The notes under the pieces: model-generated | Database searches by the model: none | The model's input: only the letters and a program-made list of their open reading frames with translations | What the model was told of the DNA's origin: nothing | Source: Clostridia bacterium | Lineage (GTDB): Bacteria; Bacillota; Clostridia; Oscillospirales; Acutalibacteraceae | Direction: 5' to 3' | Assembly (NCBI GenBank): GCA_017416285.1 | Contig: JAFQCU010000031.1 | Location: 1-35,941 of the forward strand | Length of the DNA stretch: 35,941 bases | In this document: positions 5,192-14,079 of the stretch, one piece after another | Position numbering within the stretch: position 1 is the first letter of the stretch | How the letters are laid out: each line of letters starts with the position of its first letter | Program-made: the position numbers and the translations under genes

Positions 5192-8100
5192 TTATTTACT
5201 CATAAGGGCTTTGGCAATATTAAACGACGCACGGCAGCCACCGTAAAAATGCGTGCCGGTGTAATTGTTATAATGGGTTCTTAACATACCGTTTGCATCA
5301 TAATAACGAAGATAAGCACGTGCTGCAATACATTCATCATATTGACGTTCAAGCTCTTCACCGGTGGCTTTAGTATAGGTTATAACCGCCGTATAAAGTC
5401 TGTATGCCTCGCCATCATAATGGTCGGTTACACCGCTACACTTCATATTCTTTACATAGTGGAATTCTTCATTTGTATCAACGCCGTTTACGTTATCACC
5501 CTTGTATTGCAAGGTGGCATCAATTGAAGTGCCCATATTATCAGTAACTTTTGCAGCCTTGGCAACAACAAAGCCATATTCAGCGGTTTTTCCACTAATA
5601 GCATTTATTTGCGCATAAAGCTCTTCACTTAAAACAGTAATAAATCTAAGGCCGCTTGCTGCATTACCATAATGCGACGCATAATTTGCTTCCTTATCAC
5701 GGATTTGAACACCAATAAGGTCAAAGCCTATGTAGGTATTGGTAGGTGTTTTCTTAGTGTCTGCTGCTTCTTTTTGTACTGTACCGGTTTCAATCCAATG
5801 AGCATAAACATGGGTAGTTGAATTATAAACATCATCCCAGCTTATTGGACGGTCGGTGCTGTCTTTATCAAGATACCAACCCTTAAATACATACTTATTA
5901 TGTGTGTCGTATTCAAAAACGGGGATATCGTAGAATGAAGGTATTGTACCATCAGCCGAAAGTGAGTAAAGACTGCTGCCTGCTTTAAGTGAACCCGCAG
6001 GATAGAAGGTGCGGAAAATATCGCCAAATTCAGCATCGGTATTGTTAGCGTGGAAAATCACCCTGTTAATATTAATAACAGCGCCAACTGTACCCATCTG
6101 TGTATGGTTATAATCTTCACCCTGAGCATATACACCCGAAAGTGTTGTATCAGCTTGTCCTTCGTCAACGGTAGGAACAGCACCACCCTCAACAACTATT
6201 TCAGCATTATATCCGCCACCGCTATAAGCAACGTCGGCAATGGTTTCGTTCATAGGAATCTTACTGCCATCTGCCATATTAAGCTGAATGACTTCAATTC
6301 TGTAAAGATAAGGGATTTGATTTTCGGTATCGTACCAGTGAGGCACAAGATAATTGCCTTTACCGTAACCGGTTTTATTGTCAATGCTAACAGTAAGAGT
6401 GGTTATTTCGTGTTGAGCAATATGGTGCCATTCCCAACCGGTATTAAGTAACGGATGGTCATGCCAAGATGTAACCTTAACCTCTACCGATTCGGGATAT
6501 GCATCCTCAGGAACACTGTCCGCCATATCAACATAAAACTCAAGGTTGAAGAGGTCGGGGTTATACTGTAAGGTGATACTTACAGTATGCAAGGTAGAAC
6601 CGTCAGGTTGCTCTGTCTTAACTATGCTCTTACCAACTACTAAATAATCATCTAATACAACGTTTACACCATAATCATATTCAGAAGAAAGTTGTGAATA
6701 ATATCGGGGTACTTCGAATACATCTTGTTGTACATTATCGCCGTGAGTATGCCATAAACCGTTGCGATATTCCTTTGCATAACCGGGCATATCAATATAC
6801 ACGTTGTCTTCATCAACTAAATTACGATCTACGTAAGTAAGCTGTGTATAAAGAGTCTTGTTATAGTTGTTTGCAAGACCGCCTTCATCATTTAATTGGT
6901 TATGATTAATTGTAATAATAAGGTCTACAACGTCCATAACCTGAATCCACTTAGCATAAAGAGTGGTATCTTCTGCTACCGAAGCATCAATATAATCAGC
7001 TGCGGGAATTGTGAATTTTTCATCCAAATACCAACCATCAAACTTAAAGCCGTCAAAGGTAGGTACAATACCTGCGATTGAGGTTTCAAAGCTCCAAGTA
7101 TGGGTTGTGGGATAATTGCCCGATAATGTACCGCCGTTTGTTTTATAAACGATATTATATGTCTTGGGTATAAGTGTTGCAGTTAATTCTTGATTTTGTA
7201 CCCCGTTAAGATAGAAGGCAGGTGCCTCATATTTTACGCTAAAGGGTAACTCATCAGAGAATACAACCTTTGAGCCGTTGTACATAGTGATATCCTGCAA
7301 TCTGATACCGTACATATAGTTTGTAACACCGTCTGCTCTGCGAATCCATACATAGTCAGAGCCGCTGCCCTTACCGTCAGCAAGAACAATAGTATTTCCC
7401 TTTAACATATTGTCAAAAATCATTTGAGTAATAACTTTCCACTCTGAAGGAATAGGACCTGCAAGATAATCGTCGTATGTTATAAGAACTTCAACATCAC
7501 TGGGTCTGAAGCTTTCGCCAATTTGTTCAGCATTAACCGAATAATTAAGCTCGAATTCTTCAGGAACAAAGTGATTGTGAACATTAACGGTTGCGGTATA
7601 GATGTCTTCTGTGCCGAAATCCGCAATAAAATCATCGTGATTATAGGAAGGATAATCTAAATAATTGTTTAAGCTTTCATCTTCGTTTTGGAAAGCGGGT
7701 GTATAGTTAGGAATAAGAACCTGTACACGATACTTATGACCGTCATCGGGAATTCCGCTAAACGCATATTCTGCAAAGCCAACTATACGACCGTTGAAAT
7801 AATACTTATCCTTTGTATAATCTAAAGTAAGTGTTTGTTCAGCTATTGTTTCGGTATAACCGTTTTTATCAATTTTTTGAAGCAAAACAACAACCGTTTG
7901 AACCCACTCATTTTTATCTATCTGATGAACGGTCTTTGAACCGTCACCGTTTGTTTGCTCATAGGTTGCACCAACGGTAATCATACCGTTAACTGTTAAA
8001 GGTTGCTTCCACTTTGCATAAAGTCTAATATCTTCTTTAAGATATTCGCCTTCCACCGCAAGAATAGTGCACGCTTCATCCCTATACCAACCGTCAAATA

Positions 8101-11041
8101 CATATCCGCCGTCTCTTACAGGTACGTAAGCATCAAAGCCGGGCACTTTATATTGATCTTCAACAGTTTGTTCGTCAAAACCGTTTACCTTGCCGCCTTG
8201 TGCATCAAAGATAACATCAAAACCTTCGGTGGTAATTAAAGCATTAAGAGTACCGTTTTGAACACCGTCAACAAAATAAGCACCATTTACATCGCCATAT
8301 TGCTGACCACCAACAGCACCAAGGGTTACAGTGTAAAGGTCGGTACTGTTTTGGGTGAGTCCTTCGAGTAAAGGTGTGTTTACTCTAACAATGCTTCCGT
8401 CAGGATAAACAAGAGCCGAAACCACAATACGATAACCGTAAGGACTAATGGTGTTATTAGGAAGTACTTCAAGTGCGTTAACGGTAAAGTGACCGTAACC
8501 TATACGAGTTGCACTATCAATACCAACACGTACACCGGGGCGTAAAACACCGTCTTGTTCACGTTGTTCAACAACAACCTTCCAGCAATTATCTTCAGTA
8601 GACCAGAACAAAATTTTTACAATTGCTGCTTCGGGAACTAAGCCTTGAGGAACGTCATCGTCAACCTTAACCTCAAACTCTAATTCACAGTATGACGGAT
8701 TATAATCGAGCTCAACATCTATAATTATATCGCCATTTTCATTTGTTCTAGTTTGAACAGATGTAACTACGTAATTATATTTTTCAGTTACAACAGTATA
8801 AATGTTGTTTTTTGAAAAACCGGTAAAGGTTGGCGTATTTGCCAAGTATACGGTTTTTAAAATAAAAGCATCACTAGCTGCATCTACAGGATAATATTTA
8901 TAATCATGCTTTGCGTGATTAGTGTTTGAAATGGCAATGCTGTTACCTGTTTCAAGATAAGGAGTATTAACATCGGGGGCAAATACAAGGTCTAACTTAA
9001 CATCATCTTTAGAATCAGTATGGTCAAAATCGCTTTCGGTATCTGTACCGTGGTTAATGGTAACGTTAATAAACACATCAGCAGCATCTTCCCACTGTGC
9101 GGTAAGGGTATAGGCTTTACCGATTGCATTGGTAAGAACGTCACCACTGTTATAAAAATTACCGTATTGGTCCTTCCAACCTGTAAAGATGTATCCATCT
9201 CTTGTAGGCGCTGCGCTATCAACCTTTACAGACGTATCAGAATAATGATATTCTAAAAGCTTATCAGGGCCGCCAACACCACCGTTTAAATCATAATTAA
9301 CCGTGTTAAAGAATATGTAACGTGTACGGTCAGCACCGTTAATTGTTAATTCCTGCGAAGAGGATAAAATGTAATCGGTACCGTCGTAATAATAAATATG
9401 ATAAACACCGTTTAAAAGCTTTGCAGTGTAAACACCCGTAGCGGTGCGTACAAGCTCGATATATTCACCATTTTCGGCCTTTACGTAGATAGCTACGTTC
9501 TGACCTGCAATAGTAGTAATATCTGTTCTTTCACCTGTTGCGGTAGCAGTAGAAGAATCGTAAGAACCGTTAAGAATTACTTCAACCGTACCGTTATATT
9601 TAGAAGGCGCAAGCATATAAATAGCGACAAAGGTCAAATCTTCATTAACCGATTTATACTTTTCCAAAATATCTTCTTGACTCAAGATGGTGCCATCGCC
9701 ACCCTCAAGCATCCAGCCTTGGAAGATATAGTTTTCTCTGTTGGTGCTACCGTCAAATCCAACAGCCTTATCCCCCGCTTTAATGGAAGTAACCTGGTCG
9801 TTAAATACTAAATCCTTAACACCGTCGGTATAGGTTAAAATATAATCGACTCTTTCCTTGCTATCCTCTTTGGATTGAAATGCTGCAAGATAATAAGTTC
9901 CGGTCTTCTTTTCATATTTAATACCGGTACCCGAAATAACAAAATCGGATTTATTAGCTGCTTCAAGATTAATTTGTTCAATAACCAAGTTATATTTATA
10001 ATTTCTGCCGTTTTCGGTGGTAATATATGAACCGCTCCATACGCCCGAACCGTTATCTTTCCACTTAATATCCTGATTAAAGTGCTTATTGTACGCAAGA
10101 AGCACGGCGGGAAGCTCTTCTCCCCACATGGGAATAGGGTTGCTTTTAAAGTCTTCTTGGTCGTTGGTATAACCGCCGAAAATCTTACCCTCATGGTCAT
10201 ACATTTCTATAACGTAAACCGGGGGTTTAACCGAAAGAATACCGTCGCAATGGTTATCGGGTTTTGAAGCCGAGCCTTGGTTTTTAAGGCAATAACCAAC
10301 AAAGGTATCGTAAAGACCGGTCGCATCGAATGCTTCTATACTTGCTTCGTCCATACACGCTTTGACAGCATCCCAGAAAGCGGTAGCATATTCAAGATTT
10401 TCTTTATATTCCTCTTCGCTGTTATTGCTGTCAGATTTTTGAGCAGGAACAAAATGATAAGAGTTAGAAACGTTTTGCTGGTACAAAACAACGTCAGAAT
10501 ATTCCGCACTTTGAAGCTTTGCAACGTTAACGTTTATAGTAACAAGCGGTGTATTGTCACCTGCGGGGCCGTAATCCTTTGCTTCGCCATAGCCGTAGAA
10601 GGTATCCGGAAAATGACCATCAGCGATATAATAAACGCCAAATTCCACCCATTTTTCACCTTGGGTATAATCCTTAAGTGTTAATACAACCGAGTCAGCC
10701 GACTTTGCTATTTGTTGGCTTGCGGTATATGTATCGCCGTCAACAGTTAAGGTTGCGTTTACGGTATAGTATTTTGTACTGCTTTGATTATATCTGCTTT
10801 TATCAAAGCTGAAATAACCGTCGTGCTTTGTAACCGTAACGTTTTGAGTACGGTTAAATAAAACGCCGTAAACGTGAGTAACACTAACCGAAAGATTAGA
10901 ATCGGTAACAACGTTACCGTTCTTATCAACCACAGTTATTGTCACGTCGTTTGCTGCCGCTGACAATACAAAGGCCCCCATGGGCAGCATGGTGAAAACC
11001 ATACATATTGTAAGCAACATAGCGATTAGTCTTCTTTTCAT
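5192..11041 (-). CDS. Giant secreted protein with InlB B-type repeats, 1949 residues
   Basis: A Sec signal peptide (M-K-R-R, hydrophobic core, cleavage probably after L-S-A-A-A near residue 29) leads to an extracellular protein. Five Listeria-Bacteroides repeats (G-W-x-x-D and L-x-A-x-W endings) lie near residues 430-500, 575-660, 940-1015, 1295-1370 and 1650-1740. The last four are spaced 363, 353 and 363 residues apart, so the protein is built from super-modules of about 360 residues; between the repeats are beta-rich segments with a recurring V-P-x-x-x-x-P-x-x-V-x-V-K pattern. A different C-terminal domain (about 1757-1949) carries G-L-R-F-I-T and a Y-N-N-Y-T-G-T-H-F-Y-G-G-C ending, seen in other clostridial secreted proteins. 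No LPXTG motif, SLH domain or C-terminal anchor is present. AAAGGTGG precedes the chosen ATG at 11041; an upstream in-frame start has no such site. Probable role: surface adhesion or structure. Confidence 0.85.
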   Translation of the reverse strand: MKRRLIAMLLTICMVFTMLPMGAFVLSAAANDVTITVVDKNGNVVTDSNLSVSVTHVYGVLFNRTQNVTVTKHDGYFSFDKSRYNQSSTKYYTVNATLTVDGDTYTASQQIAKSADSVVLTLKDYTQGEKWVEFGVYYIADGHFPDTFYGYGEAKDYGPAGDNTPLVTINVNVAKLQSAEYSDVVLYQQNVSNSYHFVPAQKSDSNNSEEEYKENLEYATAFWDAVKACMDEASIEAFDATGLYDTFVGYCLKNQGSASKPDNHCDGILSVKPPVYVIEMYDHEGKIFGGYTNDQEDFKSNPIPMWGEELPAVLLAYNKHFNQDIKWKDNGSGVWSGSYITTENGRNYKYNLVIEQINLEAANKSDFVISGTGIKYEKKTGTYYLAAFQSKEDSKERVDYILTYTDGVKDLVFNDQVTSIKAGDKAVGFDGSTNRENYIFQGWMLEGGDGTILSQEDILEKYKSVNEDLTFVAIYMLAPSKYNGTVEVILNGSYDSSTATATGERTDITTIAGQNVAIYVKAENGEYIELVRTATGVYTAKLLNGVYHIYYYDGTDYILSSSQELTINGADRTRYIFFNTVNYDLNGGVGGPDKLLEYHYSDTSVKVDSAAPTRDGYIFTGWKDQYGNFYNSGDVLTNAIGKAYTLTAQWEDAADVFINVTINHGTDTESDFDHTDSKDDVKLDLVFAPDVNTPYLETGNSIAISNTNHAKHDYKYYPVDAASDAFILKTVYLANTPTFTGFSKNNIYTVVTEKYNYVVTSVQTRTNENGDIIIDVELDYNPSYCELEFEVKVDDDVPQGLVPEAAIVKILFWSTEDNCWKVVVEQREQDGVLRPGVRVGIDSATRIGYGHFTVNALEVLPNNTISPYGYRIVVSALVYPDGSIVRVNTPLLEGLTQNSTDLYTVTLGAVGGQQYGDVNGAYFVDGVQNGTLNALITTEGFDVIFDAQGGKVNGFDEQTVEDQYKVPGFDAYVPVRDGGYVFDGWYRDEACTILAVEGEYLKEDIRLYAKWKQPLTVNGMITVGATYEQTNGDGSKTVHQIDKNEWVQTVVVLLQKIDKNGYTETIAEQTLTLDYTKDKYYFNGRIVGFAEYAFSGIPDDGHKYRVQVLIPNYTPAFQNEDESLNNYLDYPSYNHDDFIADFGTEDIYTATVNVHNHFVPEEFELNYSVNAEQIGESFRPSDVEVLITYDDYLAGPIPSEWKVITQMIFDNMLKGNTIVLADGKGSGSDYVWIRRADGVTNYMYGIRLQDITMYNGSKVVFSDELPFSVKYEAPAFYLNGVQNQELTATLIPKTYNIVYKTNGGTLSGNYPTTHTWSFETSIAGIVPTFDGFKFDGWYLDEKFTIPAADYIDASVAEDTTLYAKWIQVMDVVDLIITINHNQLNDEGGLANNYNKTLYTQLTYVDRNLVDEDNVYIDMPGYAKEYRNGLWHTHGDNVQQDVFEVPRYYSQLSSEYDYGVNVVLDDYLVVGKSIVKTEQPDGSTLHTVSITLQYNPDLFNLEFYVDMADSVPEDAYPESVEVKVTSWHDHPLLNTGWEWHHIAQHEITTLTVSIDNKTGYGKGNYLVPHWYDTENQIPYLYRIEVIQLNMADGSKIPMNETIADVAYSGGGYNAEIVVEGGAVPTVDEGQADTTLSGVYAQGEDYNHTQMGTVGAVININRVIFHANNTDAEFGDIFRTFYPAGSLKAGSSLYSLSADGTIPSFYDIPVFEYDTHNKYVFKGWYLDKDSTDRPISWDDVYNSTTHVYAHWIETGTVQKEAADTKKTPTNTYIGFDLIGVQIRDKEANYASHYGNAASGLRFITVLSEELYAQINAISGKTAEYGFVVAKAAKVTDNMGTSIDATLQYKGDNVNGVDTNEEFHYVKNMKCSGVTDHYDGEAYRLYTAVITYTKATGEELERQYDECIAARAYLRYYDANGMLRTHYNNYTGTHFYGGCRASFNIAKALMSK

Positions 11042-11100
11042 AGTATAACCACCTTTTGCTTTAGAAAAAATCGAAATTAACACTAATCTTTAATTTTTAC

Positions 11101-11129
11101 AGTATATCACGTAATCTGGTTTAGGTCAA
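11101..11129 (-). promoter_or_regulatory. Promoter of the giant-protein operon
   Basis: Minus strand TTGACC (11129-11124), 17 bp, TATACT (11106-11101), preceded by TG one base upstream of the -10. The leader to the start codon is about 53 bases without obvious structure. Confidence 0.8.
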
Positions 11130-11177
11130 TATATATTAGGCAAATTTAATCAAATTTCTTAGTAATATATAATTAAA

Positions 11178-11211
11178 TAATAAATGCCCGCGTTATAATA
11201 CTAACGCAGGC
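11178..11211 (-). terminator. Terminator of the nucleotidase/kinase gene
   Basis: Minus-strand GCCTGCGTT (11211-11203) pairs with AACGCGGGC (11194-11186), one G-U pair, followed by ATTTATTATTTA. It lies 7 bases after the stop codon. Confidence 0.7.
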
Positions 11212-11218
11212 GTTTATT

Positions 11219-12337
11219 TTAAACATCAATTTTTAAAATTTCACAAATTTGGTTTACCGCTTCATCATAGCTTTCAAATTCAACTACAAAGTCACAAATT
11301 TCGGCATTGTGCTTTTCAGATTCAATACCCATAAGGCGGTTAACCTTGTCTTCAACAGAAGAATTCTTACGCAAAATATTTGACATAAGTGCCTTTTTAT
11401 CACGCTTAATATAGATTGTAAGCACGTTTTTAAAATGTGTTCTAAGGGTCATTGCACTGCTGATATCCATTGTGGTTAACACGTGCTTGCCGCTTTCAAG
11501 AATAGCCTCTATATCACCTTTACGAGAGCCATATCCGTGACCCGCATACATTGTTGACTGGAACATTTCGCCACTTTCACACATTTGGCGGAAGGTTTCA
11601 ATATTAACGTAATTATACCACTCGTTCTTTTCAATAGCGGTGGGGTCGCTGGTAGTAAAGCTCATAAGCTTTTCAAACTTATCGGTCTTTTCCAGTACCT
11701 GACCTGCAATTTTTGATTTACCGCTACCGGAAGGGCCAACCAAAACCACAATGGTAGGCTTTTTAAGGTTTATAACCTTATCCTTAACACTATAACTGTC
11801 TGCAATAACTTCAACAAGATTTAAAAATTCATCATAGTTATTAACCGCCATTATGCCGGTTGCTTCTTGGTTCCAAGGGCGGCGCATAAGCACGGGATAG
11901 GTAGCACTTGAGTTTATGATATTGTGCATTGCATCATCAAAAAGAATATCCACGTGAATTTTATCTTTTTTGGCGCCCATATAAATATGGTCGGGTGAAA
12001 TTTCAGGAAATTCTTGCATAATACGCTGCGCACGTATACCCATAAATTCGGGCGGAACAGCTGTACAGATATAAACCTCGGTCATTTGAGTAAGGCGTTT
12101 TACAAATTCCTTTGCGCCGGGATAAACAGGCTGTGTGCGATAAAATTCAGGGTCGCTAAAGTATTCATAAACTGTGTCAACACGGGTGCCAAGCTTACCC
12201 CAAGTCACCTTTTCGTAAATGGTCATCGGCGGGTCAAATTTGTGTTTTTCATTTGCTAATCTAATTGCATAGGACGTACATTCCATTAAAACGTCATCTA
12301 TATCCAATGCGGTGGAAAGTCTGTGTTTTCTGTTCAT
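11219..12337 (-). CDS. Fusion of a HAD 5'-deoxyribonucleotidase-like domain with a guanylate kinase-like domain
   Basis: Residues 1 to about 185 resemble the NT5C-type HAD nucleotidases: D-I-D-D-V-L at 12-17 supplies the nucleophile and acid Asp, followed by I-C-T-A-V-P and L-F-D-D-A. Residues about 195-372 resemble guanylate kinase: Walker A G-P-S-G-S-G-K-S near 202-209, S-F-T-T-S-D, Y-N-Y-V-N, and a G-H-G-Y-G-S-R-K-G-D segment where guanylate kinase contacts GMP. One half would remove a phosphate from a nucleotide and the other would add one. The kinase half departs from housekeeping Gmk: the usual T-R-x-x-R GMP-binding motif is replaced, so its substrate may differ. GAGGG precedes the ATG. 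It is a single-gene unit on the minus strand with its own promoter and a terminator-like leader. Confidence 0.75.
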   Translation of the reverse strand: MNRKHRLSTALDIDDVLMECTSYAIRLANEKHKFDPPMTIYEKVTWGKLGTRVDTVYEYFSDPEFYRTQPVYPGAKEFVKRLTQMTEVYICTAVPPEFMGIRAQRIMQEFPEISPDHIYMGAKKDKIHVDILFDDAMHNIINSSATYPVLMRRPWNQEATGIMAVNNYDEFLNLVEVIADSYSVKDKVINLKKPTIVVLVGPSGSGKSKIAGQVLEKTDKFEKLMSFTTSDPTAIEKNEWYNYVNIETFRQMCESGEMFQSTMYAGHGYGSRKGDIEAILESGKHVLTTMDISSAMTLRTHFKNVLTIYIKRDKKALMSNILRKNSSVEDKVNRLMGIESEKHNAEICDFVVEFESYDEAVNQICEILKIDV

Positions 12338-12420
12338 TTCTTTCCCTCACTTTCTGTTAATATTTTAATATGTAAAAACATTTATTTACAACAATTATAT
12401 TGCCCCGTATAGTAAAAAAT

Positions 12421-12466
12421 AACAGCTGCCTATGTTTGATACAGAAACATAGAAAGCTGCTACTTT
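12421..12466 (-). promoter_or_regulatory. Terminator-like hairpin at the very 5' end of the transcript
   Basis: Minus-strand CAGCT-tt-CTATGTTT (12459-12445) pairs with AAACATAG-gc-AGCTG (12437-12424), then TTATTTTTT. The predicted RNA start is near 12466, so most transcripts could end after roughly 50 bases unless the hairpin is overridden. It is either an attenuator for the fusion gene or a tiny separate RNA. Confidence 0.5.
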
Positions 12467-12472
12467 TAATAT

Positions 12473-12501
12473 ATTATACAGTAAATTTTAGTAAAAATCA
12501 A
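12473..12501 (-). promoter_or_regulatory. Promoter upstream of the nucleotidase/kinase fusion
   Basis: Minus-strand TTGATT (12501-12496), 17 bp, TATAAT (12478-12473). Transcription would begin directly before the terminator-like hairpin at 12421-12466. Confidence 0.7.
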
Positions 12502-12534
12502 TATTTTTTTAAAAAATAGTTAGTATCAGCAGCG

Positions 12535-12563
12535 TTGACTTTTATATTGGCATTTAGTATACT
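12535..12563 (+). promoter_or_regulatory. Promoter of the DUF2752 gene
   Basis: TTGACT (12535-12540), 17 bp, TATACT (12558-12563), 28 bases before the start codon. Confidence 0.75.
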
Positions 12564-12591
12564 AATTTATAGATTTTTGAGGAGGTGGATT

Positions 12592-13005
12592 ATGAAAAGA
12601 TTAGATGCCGAACAATCAGCTCGGCTTAAAGGTGTTTTGAAAAATGCCTGCATTATATTAGCTATAGGCATTATTTATTATCTTTTTGTAAAAATAACCC
12701 ACCTTGGTATTCCTTGTGTTTTCAATCTTATTACAGGCCTTCATTGTCCGGGCTGTGGCATCAGCCGAATGTTTATAAGTCTTGCTTCACTTGATTTCAA
12801 GTCAGCCTTTGGCTACAACGCATATATTATGGTTTTAGGCCCTATTGCCGCAATTTTTGTTTTACGCCACTATTTGATTTATATTTTAAAAGGCAAGCAA
12901 AAAAAAGATACACTTGAAAACGTTTTACTGGTTATTGCCCTTATTTTAGCAATCACTTTTGGCATTTTAAGAAACATACCCGCATTTTCATTTTTAGCAC
13001 CCTGA
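12592..13005 (+). CDS. DUF2752-family membrane protein
   Basis: This 137-residue protein has three hydrophobic segments and the hallmark H-C-P-G-C-G-I-S-R around residues 50-58, just before the second segment. That C-P-G-C-G motif defines DUF2752 (PF10825), a family of unknown role common in gut bacteria; the paired cysteines could bind a metal or form a disulfide. The ATG at 12592 follows GAGGAGGTGG by 6 bases and sits 28 bases after a clear -10 box. An in-frame TTG at 12535 lies inside the -35 box and is excluded. It is a single-gene unit, with its stop codon inside the loop of the terminator. Confidence 0.8.
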   Translation: MKRLDAEQSARLKGVLKNACIILAIGIIYYLFVKITHLGIPCVFNLITGLHCPGCGISRMFISLASLDFKSAFGYNAYIMVLGPIAAIFVLRHYLIYILKGKQKKDTLENVLLVIALILAITFGILRNIPAFSFLAP

Positions 13006-13020
13006 TTGGGTGCTTTAATT
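12996..13020 (+). terminator. Terminator of the DUF2752 gene
   Basis: AGCACCC (12996-13002) pairs with GGGTGCT (13008-13014), then TTAATTTTT. The TGA stop codon falls in the loop. Confidence 0.75.
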
Positions 13021-13197
13021 TTTATATGGGTAATTATAAAACAAAAGCGCTAACAGTAATAAAACCACACCCGCAAGCATTATTATAAGCCCTACCATTT
13101 CGCCCGTAAAGGTCCAACCCAAAAATACAAGTGCCAAACCACCTAAGAAGCTTAAAAGTATTAAAATTATTCTTAGCTTTGAGTCCGATTTAAACAT
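13015..13197 (-). CDS. Small membrane protein of a sugar ABC operon (possibly DUF6903)
   Basis: A 60-residue protein with two hydrophobic helices separated by a short G-E-M turn. The ATG comes one base after the stop codon of the upstream permease gene, with AAAGGG inside the permease end, so it is translationally coupled. Short two-helix proteins follow carbohydrate ABC permeases in many Clostridia, and I suspect the DUF6903 family from position and shape, not from a motif. No role is established; it might help assemble the permeases. Confidence 0.65.
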   Translation of the reverse strand: MFKSDSKLRIILILLSFLGGLALVFLGWTFTGEMVGLIIMLAGVVLLLLALLFYNYPYKN

Positions 13198-13198
13198 A

Positions 13199-14068
13199 CT
13201 ACCCTTTCACTCCCCCAACCGTCATACCCTCGGTCAATTTTTTCTGCACTAAAATATATAAAATTAAGGTCGGCAGCATTACAAGTACAAGCCCCGCATA
13301 CATAATACCATACTGTGCCTTTGCCTGCTGTCCTTGCATTAAATTCATAAGTCCGACAGGCAAGGTACGGGGTCCACCCGCTTTTGATAACAGCGTCATT
13401 GAAATTATATATTCATTCCAAAAAGATAAAAAATTAAATAAAATTACCGTTATAATCGATGGTTTTGCAAGCGGAAACATAATCTTTACCATTGTTTCAA
13501 AATATCCCGCACCGTCGATATATGCCGCCTCTTCAAAATCGTGCGGTAGCCCCGCAAAGTACGAGGATAAAAGATATATTGTAAAAGGTAACGCTGTCGC
13601 CGCATAAACCAGTGCCAGCACAAACAAGTTATTAAGCAAAAAGCCGCTACCAAAAATTTCTTTTAATACGTTGTCGCCGTCACGCAGCATTAAAAAAATC
13701 GGCACTACAATGTAGTTTACGTTTATAAAAAGTCCCGCCATGAAAAACGCATTTAAAACACTATTGCCCCAAAACGCAAACCTCGACAAGCAGTAAGCCG
13801 CCGGCAAAGATATAACTAAAATTAGCGCTAATGCCAAAGCTGTAACTACAACTGACGACAGCATATATTCGCCCATTTTGGCGGTTTTAAAGGCTTCTGA
13901 AAAATTTTGAAAATACAGCCCAACAGGCAGCGACCAAGGGTTGCCGTAAAACTCAAAATTTTGCTTAAAGGACGCTAATATAACCCATGCAACGGGCACT
14001 AAAACCGTTATAGAAAGTATAATAAACGCCACGTAAATTAATGCTTTATAAAGGCTTAATTTTTTCAT
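13199..14068 (-). CDS. Carbohydrate ABC transporter permease, MalG type
   Basis: 289 residues with six hydrophobic segments. The conserved E-A-A-Y-I-D-G-A-G-Y-F cytoplasmic loop (EAA motif, which touches the ATPase) lies near residues 180-191, and the C-terminal M-T-V-G-G-V-K-G is typical of the MalG-like (CUT1) group. It forms the membrane channel with the MalF-type partner encoded 11 bp upstream. AAAGGGGG lies 8 bases before the ATG. No ATPase gene is present, so a shared MsiK-like ATPase encoded elsewhere probably energises it. The sugar cannot be read from the permease. Confidence 0.9.
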   Translation of the reverse strand: MKKLSLYKALIYVAFIILSITVLVPVAWVILASFKQNFEFYGNPWSLPVGLYFQNFSEAFKTAKMGEYMLSSVVVTALALALILVISLPAAYCLSRFAFWGNSVLNAFFMAGLFINVNYIVVPIFLMLRDGDNVLKEIFGSGFLLNNLFVLALVYAATALPFTIYLLSSYFAGLPHDFEEAAYIDGAGYFETMVKIMFPLAKPSIITVILFNFLSFWNEYIISMTLLSKAGGPRTLPVGLMNLMQGQQAKAQYGIMYAGLVLVMLPTLILYILVQKKLTEGMTVGGVKG

Positions 14069-14079
14069 AAAATCCCCCT

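Noticed and set aside
6050-6451. Several 60-135-codon plus-strand frames inside the giant gene (also near 8003, 9020 and 10277)
   Set aside because: All are shadows of the long repeat protein and lack ribosome binding sites.
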